Assembly (NCBI RefSeq): GCF_000014745.1 | Contig: NC_008347.1 | Span: forward strand, 868,001 to 932,000 | From: Maricaulis maris MCS10 | GTDB taxonomy: Bacteria > Pseudomonadota > Alphaproteobacteria > Caulobacterales > Maricaulaceae | Reading direction: 5' to 3' | Length of the DNA stretch: 64,000 nt | Shown here: positions 60,155-64,000 of the stretch, piece after piece | Position numbering within the stretch: position 1 is the first letter of the stretch | Layout: every line of letters begins with the position of its first letter | Notes under the pieces: generated by a model | Seen by the model: the letters and a program-made list of their open reading frames with translations, nothing else | The model's database searches: none | Told to the model about the DNA's origin: nothing | Made by a program: the position numbers and the translations under genes

Positions 60155-60538
60155 TCAGACAAACATCGCGTCGGCGTCCGGGTGGCCGCGTCCGTCGAGG
60201 AGGCGGATCAGGCCGACGACGCCGCGGACGAGGACCCACAGCCAGATCAGGGCCAGGCCGATCAGGCCGAAGGGTGACAGGATCACGGTCATGATCATGA
60301 AGGTGCACACGATGATGCCCAGCACAGCCGTCCAGAATGACTTGATCTGATAGGTGTAGTGCGATTGCAGCCAGTGCGGCGCCCGCTCGCGGCGGGCATA
60401 GGCGATGATCACCGCCAGGATGGTGGAGATGCCGATGATGTTGCCGATCAGGAACAGGACATAGTTCAGCCCGGCGAAAAGCTTGTCGTCGCGGTCTGAA
60501 GCGTGGCTGTTGCCGGGTTCGATGATCGTCTCTGACAT
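60155..60538 (-). CDS. Small membrane protein, DUF4870-like
   Basis: A 127-residue protein with three hydrophobic helices (about 23-44, 62-84 and 88-110). The RERAPHWLQSHYTYQIKSFW segment between them resembles the DUF4870/Tic20-like family of membrane proteins with unknown function. AAGGAGA lies 8 bases before the ATG at 60538; an upstream in-frame start lacks this. It faces the acyl-CoA dehydrogenase gene across repeats. Confidence 0.75.
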   Translation of the reverse strand: MSETIIEPGNSHASDRDDKLFAGLNYVLFLIGNIIGISTILAVIIAYARRERAPHWLQSHYTYQIKSFWTAVLGIIVCTFMIMTVILSPFGLIGLALIWLWVLVRGVVGLIRLLDGRGHPDADAMFV

Positions 60539-60736
60539 GATGCAAATCTCCTTGTCGGCCAACTTGCCAGACCGGGAGCTGCGGTCCAAGCGGGAAGCCG
60601 TCCGGGTCAATCCCCTGCGTCCCGCGTGCCACGCTGTCAGCTTAAAATTCCGTCATTGGCAGGCGGGCTTCTTGGTAATGGCGCGAATTCGACGTATCGA
60701 AGTGGCTTGTTTGTCAGGTCAGGTCCTGTTCAGCCA

Positions 60737-60958
60737 ATGTTAGGCAGAATACTCGATATCTTGATCCCGGTTTTGCTGCTGGGCGGGTTGCTGGCCTATC
60801 TGGCCCTTATGGCGATCGGATTACTGAGCGGTTGGCATCTGCCCTATCCGGCCAGTTTCTGGTGGCTCGCGGCGACCGGATGCCCGGCACTGGGCGTGGC
60901 ATTGATTTATTGGCGGGGCCAGTCGGATGGACCTGCCCTGCAAGGGGAAGAGACATGA
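60737..60958 (+). CDS. Small membrane protein, unknown
   Basis: A 73-residue protein with two hydrophobic helices (about 4-30 and 38-58) and a polar tail. The ATG at 60737 is chosen because the membrane domain starts at once; upstream sequence is not protein-like. Its stop overlaps the YbjQ gene start (ATGA), so the two are coexpressed. No family is recognised. Confidence 0.6.
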   Translation: MLGRILDILIPVLLLGGLLAYLALMAIGLLSGWHLPYPASFWWLAATGCPALGVALIYWRGQSDGPALQGEET

Positions 60959-61275
60959 GCCTGATCGTCACCATGGGTGAGACCGTTCCGGGTCGCGAGA
61001 TCGACCGAGTGGTCGGCCTGGCCCGCGGCAATGTCGTGCGGGCCCGCTTTTTCGGCCGTGATTTCATCGCCGGACTGCGCAATCTGGTCGGCGGCGAAGT
61101 CCCCGAATACACCAATCTTCTCTCGGAATCGCGCGAACAGGCGCTCGACCGCATGGCGAAACATGCCGAAGAGCTGGGCGCCGACGCCATCATCTCCGTC
61201 CGCCTGACCACATCATCGGTCATGGAAGGCGCCGCGGAAATCCTCGCCTACGGTACGGCTGTCAAACTGAAATGA
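60955..61275 (+). CDS. YbjQ family protein (DUF74)
   Basis: A 106-residue protein of the YbjQ/DUF74 family, pentameric in known structures and sometimes called heavy-metal binding on weak grounds. The motif SREQALDRMAKHAEELGADAI and ISVRLTTSSV is conserved. It is coupled by four-base overlaps to a small membrane protein upstream and to the signal peptidase gene downstream (ATGA in both). Function unknown. Confidence 0.87.
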   Translation: MSLIVTMGETVPGREIDRVVGLARGNVVRARFFGRDFIAGLRNLVGGEVPEYTNLLSESREQALDRMAKHAEELGADAIISVRLTTSSVMEGAAEILAYGTAVKLK

Positions 61276-62036
61276 GTCCTTTGATGAAGCGTCTTGCGGG
61301 CCGTGCGGCCGATGAAATCATGGAAACCGTGCGGTTCATCGGCGGTGTCGTCGCCGTCTGGCTGGGTCTTGTGACCTTCGGCTTTGCGGCCTTCCACATC
61401 CCGTCGGAAAGCATGCAGCCCTCGCTGGAAGTCGGCGATCGGGTGCTGGTGTCCAAATGGGCCTATGGCTATTCCGTTCACTCCCTGCCGCTGGGGATTG
61501 GCTATGTGCTGCCCGACAGCTGGAATGGCCGCATCGGCTGGTCGCAGCCGCGCCGTGGTGATGTCGTGGTCTTCCGCGACGAGAACCAGACGCCGCCGCG
61601 AAACCTCATCAAGCGCGTCACCGGTGTGGCCGGTGATGTGATCGAAGTGCGCGAAGGCCGTCTCTACATCAATGGCGAGGTCGCGCCGCGCATGCTGGAA
61701 GATATCCGCACCTATCGCGAGGACCGGACTGGCCAGCCGGTGACGGTAAGCCATTATACCGAGATCCTGCCGGGCGATCGCGATCATCCGATCTATGAGC
61801 GGACCGACGATTATCATCTGGACGATTTCGGGCCGGTCACGGTGCGTCCGGGGACTGTCTTTGTGATGGGCGACAATCGGGACGCCTCCAGCGACAGCCG
61901 CGCCTCCGGCGGGCCGGGCTTTGTGCCGCTGGAAAATGTCGTCGGCCGGGCCGAGACAGTCCTGTTCACGCTGGAAAGCTGTCGCCGCGAGCAGGGGCTT
62001 TATTGCCCGCGCGGCCGGGTCTGGGGCGGGCTGTAG
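61272..62036 (+). CDS. lepB: Signal peptidase I (LepB), catalytically complete copy
   Basis: A 254-residue membrane protease removing signal peptides outside the inner membrane. After one N-terminal helix (residues 20-42) it has Ser47 in IPSESMQPSLEVGD (nucleophile) and Lys114 in NLIKRVTGVAGD (general base), then VFVMGDNRDASSDSR. It is the first of two tandem copies; the second starts 3 bases after its stop. It is the likely housekeeping enzyme, unless another copy exists elsewhere. Confidence 0.93.
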   Translation: MSPLMKRLAGRAADEIMETVRFIGGVVAVWLGLVTFGFAAFHIPSESMQPSLEVGDRVLVSKWAYGYSVHSLPLGIGYVLPDSWNGRIGWSQPRRGDVVVFRDENQTPPRNLIKRVTGVAGDVIEVREGRLYINGEVAPRMLEDIRTYREDRTGQPVTVSHYTEILPGDRDHPIYERTDDYHLDDFGPVTVRPGTVFVMGDNRDASSDSRASGGPGFVPLENVVGRAETVLFTLESCRREQGLYCPRGRVWGGL

Positions 62037-62039
62037 GCC

Positions 62040-62669
62040 ATGTGGCGCTGGGTTGCGGGTCTGGGTCTGATTGTTTTCGGCCTAGCCTCCAGCCTGTTCT
62101 CCAGCCTGGCCCTGTTTTCCACGCAGGCGATGAGCATGATGCCGGCCGTCGAGCCCGGACAGCGTTTCATCGTCAACAAGCTGGCCTATGGCTACAGCAC
62201 GGTCAGCCTGCCGCTGGTCGGTACCCGGCTTGATCCGAACAGGCTGGTTGCCGGACCGGCGCCGCGGCGCGGTGATATCATCGTTTTCCTGGACACGACG
62301 CAGAGCCCGGCGCGGACGATTGTCAGCCGCGTCGCTGCCGTGGCGGGTGACGAAGCCGCCTATGATGGTGGGCGCCTTGTCATCAATGGCGATTATGTCC
62401 AACGCGACGCACTCGGCCCGGAGACGCTTGTCACCCGGGGCAGGCCACAACAGGTGACCCGATATCGCGAAACGCTTCCCGGTGGCATGTCACACGAGAT
62501 TTTCGAGCTGGGTGATGAAGGACCGATGGATCAGACCTGGCCCGTTACCGTGCCGGAGGGCCATGTCTTCGTGCTTGGCGACAATCGGGATCAATCTCGT
62601 GACAGTCGCGCTCCGGGCGGCCCGGGCATGGTCCCGCTGGCGCGCATTCTGGGTCGTGTCAGCGACTAG
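62040..62669 (+). CDS. Signal peptidase I paralogue lacking the catalytic lysine
   Basis: A 209-residue LepB-like protein with a single N-terminal helix. The nucleophile Ser32 is present (AMSMMPAVEPG) and VFVLGDNRDQSRDSR is conserved, but the position of the catalytic lysine is Ser96 (TIVSRVAAVAGD where the first copy has NLIKRVTGVAGD). The AGC codon is clear. It may be inactive, regulatory, or use another base. It shares an operon with the complete lepB. Confidence 0.87.
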   Translation: MWRWVAGLGLIVFGLASSLFSSLALFSTQAMSMMPAVEPGQRFIVNKLAYGYSTVSLPLVGTRLDPNRLVAGPAPRRGDIIVFLDTTQSPARTIVSRVAAVAGDEAAYDGGRLVINGDYVQRDALGPETLVTRGRPQQVTRYRETLPGGMSHEIFELGDEGPMDQTWPVTVPEGHVFVLGDNRDQSRDSRAPGGPGMVPLARILGRVSD

Positions 62670-62732
62670 TCTGGCGCCAGCTCCGGCACCGCTCTAGTCT
62701 CTTCCCAAATCACTCAATCGGGGAGAGGGCGC

Positions 62733-63605
62733 ATGAGCCTCAAGGGAAAGACGATTTTCATCACCGGCGCTTCGCGCGGGATTGGTCTGGCCATTGGCGA
62801 GCGCTGTGCCCGTGATGGCGCCAATATCATCATCGCCGCCAAGTCCGACACGGTCGATCCGCGTCTCGAGGGCACGATCCACACTGCCGCCGCGGCGATC
62901 GAAGCAGCCGGCGGACAGGCGCTGGCGGTCAAGTGTGATATCCGTGACGAAGCCCAGGTCGAAGCGGCAGTGGAGGCCGGGGTCGAGCGCTTTGGCGGTA
63001 TCGACGCCGTTATCAACAATGCCTCCGCCATCTATCCGCGGCCGACGGCTGACGTACCGATGAAGCGCTATGACCTGATGCATCAGGTCAATGGCCGCGG
63101 CACTTTCCTGACCACGCAGAAATGCCTGCCGCATCTGATGAAGGCGGAAAACCCGCACATCATCGCCCTGGCGCCGCCGCTCGACATGCGCGGCCTGTGG
63201 TTCGGACCGCACGTCGCCTATACCTCGGCGAAATACCAGATGAGCCTGTGCATCCTGGGCTGGGGCGAGGAGTTCAAGGGCAAGATCGGCGCCAATGCGA
63301 TCTGGCCGCGTACTGCGGTCGCCACCGCCGCGATCTCGAACGTTTTGGCCGGCGAAGAGGCGATGAAGAGTTGCCGCAAGCCGGAAATTCTCGCTGACAC
63401 CGCCTATGCCGTCCTCAACAAGCCGGCGGCGAGCTTCACCGGCAATTTCATCATCGATGACAGCTTCCTGTGGGATGAGGGCGAGCGCGATCTCGACAAG
63501 TATTCCTACGATCCGTCGATCGAGCTCCTGCCCGACTTCTTCGTGCCGGAAGAGCCGGCTGCGCCTCCGGGCGTGAAGATCATGGCGATCCCGGCGGCAC
63601 ACTGA
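62733..63605 (+). CDS. SDR-family oxidoreductase (HSDL2-like)
   Basis: A 290-residue short-chain dehydrogenase resembling the N-terminal domain of HSDL2 proteins. It has TGASRGIG, NNASAIYPRP, and YTSAK (AYTSAKYQMSLCILGWGEE). The position where HSDL2 has the catalytic serine (LSPPL) reads LAPPL here, so the Ser is Ala. GGGAGAGG precedes the ATG. The substrate is unknown; a lipid or acyl-CoA role is suggested only by family. Confidence 0.87.
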   Translation: MSLKGKTIFITGASRGIGLAIGERCARDGANIIIAAKSDTVDPRLEGTIHTAAAAIEAAGGQALAVKCDIRDEAQVEAAVEAGVERFGGIDAVINNASAIYPRPTADVPMKRYDLMHQVNGRGTFLTTQKCLPHLMKAENPHIIALAPPLDMRGLWFGPHVAYTSAKYQMSLCILGWGEEFKGKIGANAIWPRTAVATAAISNVLAGEEAMKSCRKPEILADTAYAVLNKPAASFTGNFIIDDSFLWDEGERDLDKYSYDPSIELLPDFFVPEEPAAPPGVKIMAIPAAH

Positions 63606-63666
63606 GCCGGCTCGCGACAATCCCCGGTCATTGCTCCAGGCCCCGATTTGGCGCAAAACGGACGCA

Positions 63667-64000
63667 ATGACCGACACTTTCCTCACCATGGCCTATGCCA
63701 TCGCCGCCGGATCGATCGGCTTTGCGCTGGCCATCGCGCTGACCCGTGGCGGTCAGCGCGGCGACCGGTCCTTGTATTTTTGCCTGGCGCTGATCGCGCT
63801 GCTGGCACATGTGCTCGGCCAGCTGGTCATTGTCACGGGCGCCTACCGCTATGCGCCGCACCTGGTCGGGGCTGACCTTGTGTTCAAGATGGTGCTGGGC
63901 CCGGCGGTCTACTTCTTCGCCCGTGCCCTGATGTCGACGGATAAGCCGCGTTTTGGCGGCTTCGACTGGCTGGTGCTGCTCGGCCCGGTGCTGGTCCTTG
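63667..64000 (+). CDS. Membrane protein, N-terminal part only (possibly AraC-type regulator with membrane domain)
   Basis: An open frame of 111 codons runs off the right edge. The visible part has hydrophobic helices at about 5-25, 35-55, 70-88 and one at the end, with short polar loops. This resembles the membrane half of AraC-family regulators with seven-helix domains seen in this class, but no DNA-binding domain is in view. The ATG at 63667 follows the SDR stop by 61 bases. Confidence 0.55.
   Translation, partial: MTDTFLTMAYAIAAGSIGFALAIALTRGGQRGDRSLYFCLALIALLAHVLGQLVIVTGAYRYAPHLVGADLVFKMVLGPAVYFFARALMSTDKPRFGGFDWLVLLGPVLVL

Overview
The window looks like a chromosome segment of a high-GC alphaproteobacterium, most likely of the Maricaulales/Hyphomonadaceae (Maricaulis- or Oceanicaulis-like). 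This is inferred from the mix of families: a COG4111/NadQ-type NAD regulator, a TIGR02301 protein, DUF6165, a RebB-like protein, many ATGA/GTGA start-stop overlaps, and dense families of palindromic intergenic repeats. No species can be fixed without a search. I see no rRNA, tRNA, CRISPR array, prophage or classical insertion sequence.

Layout. 1-8.5 kb: a cut-off membrane protein, uvrC, a pteridine-reductase/FolB pair, a DUF418 membrane protein, a DUF4197 protein, a serine hydrolase, a Ca/Na antiporter and a 26-codon membrane peptide. 8.5-14.3 kb: a Nudix enzyme, then two histidine kinases with a single-domain response regulator, a small secreted protein and an internally duplicated membrane protein. 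14.3-24.5 kb: an esterase, a phosphoribosyltransferase, two paralogous membrane proteins, the nadABC operon with a promoter and three palindromic operators, an RluA synthase, a RebB-like exported protein, a NadQ-type regulator with an HD phosphohydrolase, and a small conserved protein. 24.7-35.3 kb: a lipoprotein, two FabH-like condensing enzymes, amtB, a serine hydrolase, and the glutathione formaldehyde-detoxification genes (adhC, fghA) split by repeats and a FitAB/VapBC-type toxin-antitoxin pair. 35.5-43.2 kb: a secreted protein, tag, a soluble PAS chemoreceptor, ygfZ, a GT9 glycosyltransferase, a dihydroorotase-like protein, DUF6165 and a HAD-like protein. 43.4-50.7 kb: an exporter with two permeases, an XRE regulator with its membrane partner, TIGR02301, Nudix, VOC and 3-hydroxybutyrate dehydrogenase genes. 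50.8-64 kb: a GIY-YIG nuclease gene bracketed by two near-identical palindromic repeats, yaaA, an EEP-family hydrolase, a D-2-hydroxyacid dehydrogenase, a Sua5 enzyme, a YceI/cytochrome b561/YceI operon, an acyl-CoA dehydrogenase, two tandem signal peptidases (the second lacking the catalytic lysine), an SDR and a cut-off membrane/AraC-like protein.

How parts work together. NAD synthesis is a coherent module: nadA-nadB-nadC run from a promoter whose spacer carries one of three TGCTC-N5-GAGCA palindromes, and a plausible repressor (COG4111, Nudix plus winged helix) lies 2 kb away. Formaldehyde removal (AdhC then FghA) is interrupted by the toxin-antitoxin pair, and fghA is now translationally coupled to the toxin.

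Most striking are the repeats. At least five families (called H, P, Q, S and T here) fill the gaps. One P copy sits inside nadB and is translated in frame as about 43 extra residues. Two P copies bracket a small GIY-YIG endonuclease gene. The three H copies fold into long hairpins whose stems change on both arms together. A palindromic element family possibly mobilised by a URI/GIY-YIG endonuclease is the best candidate for an undescribed system in this window.
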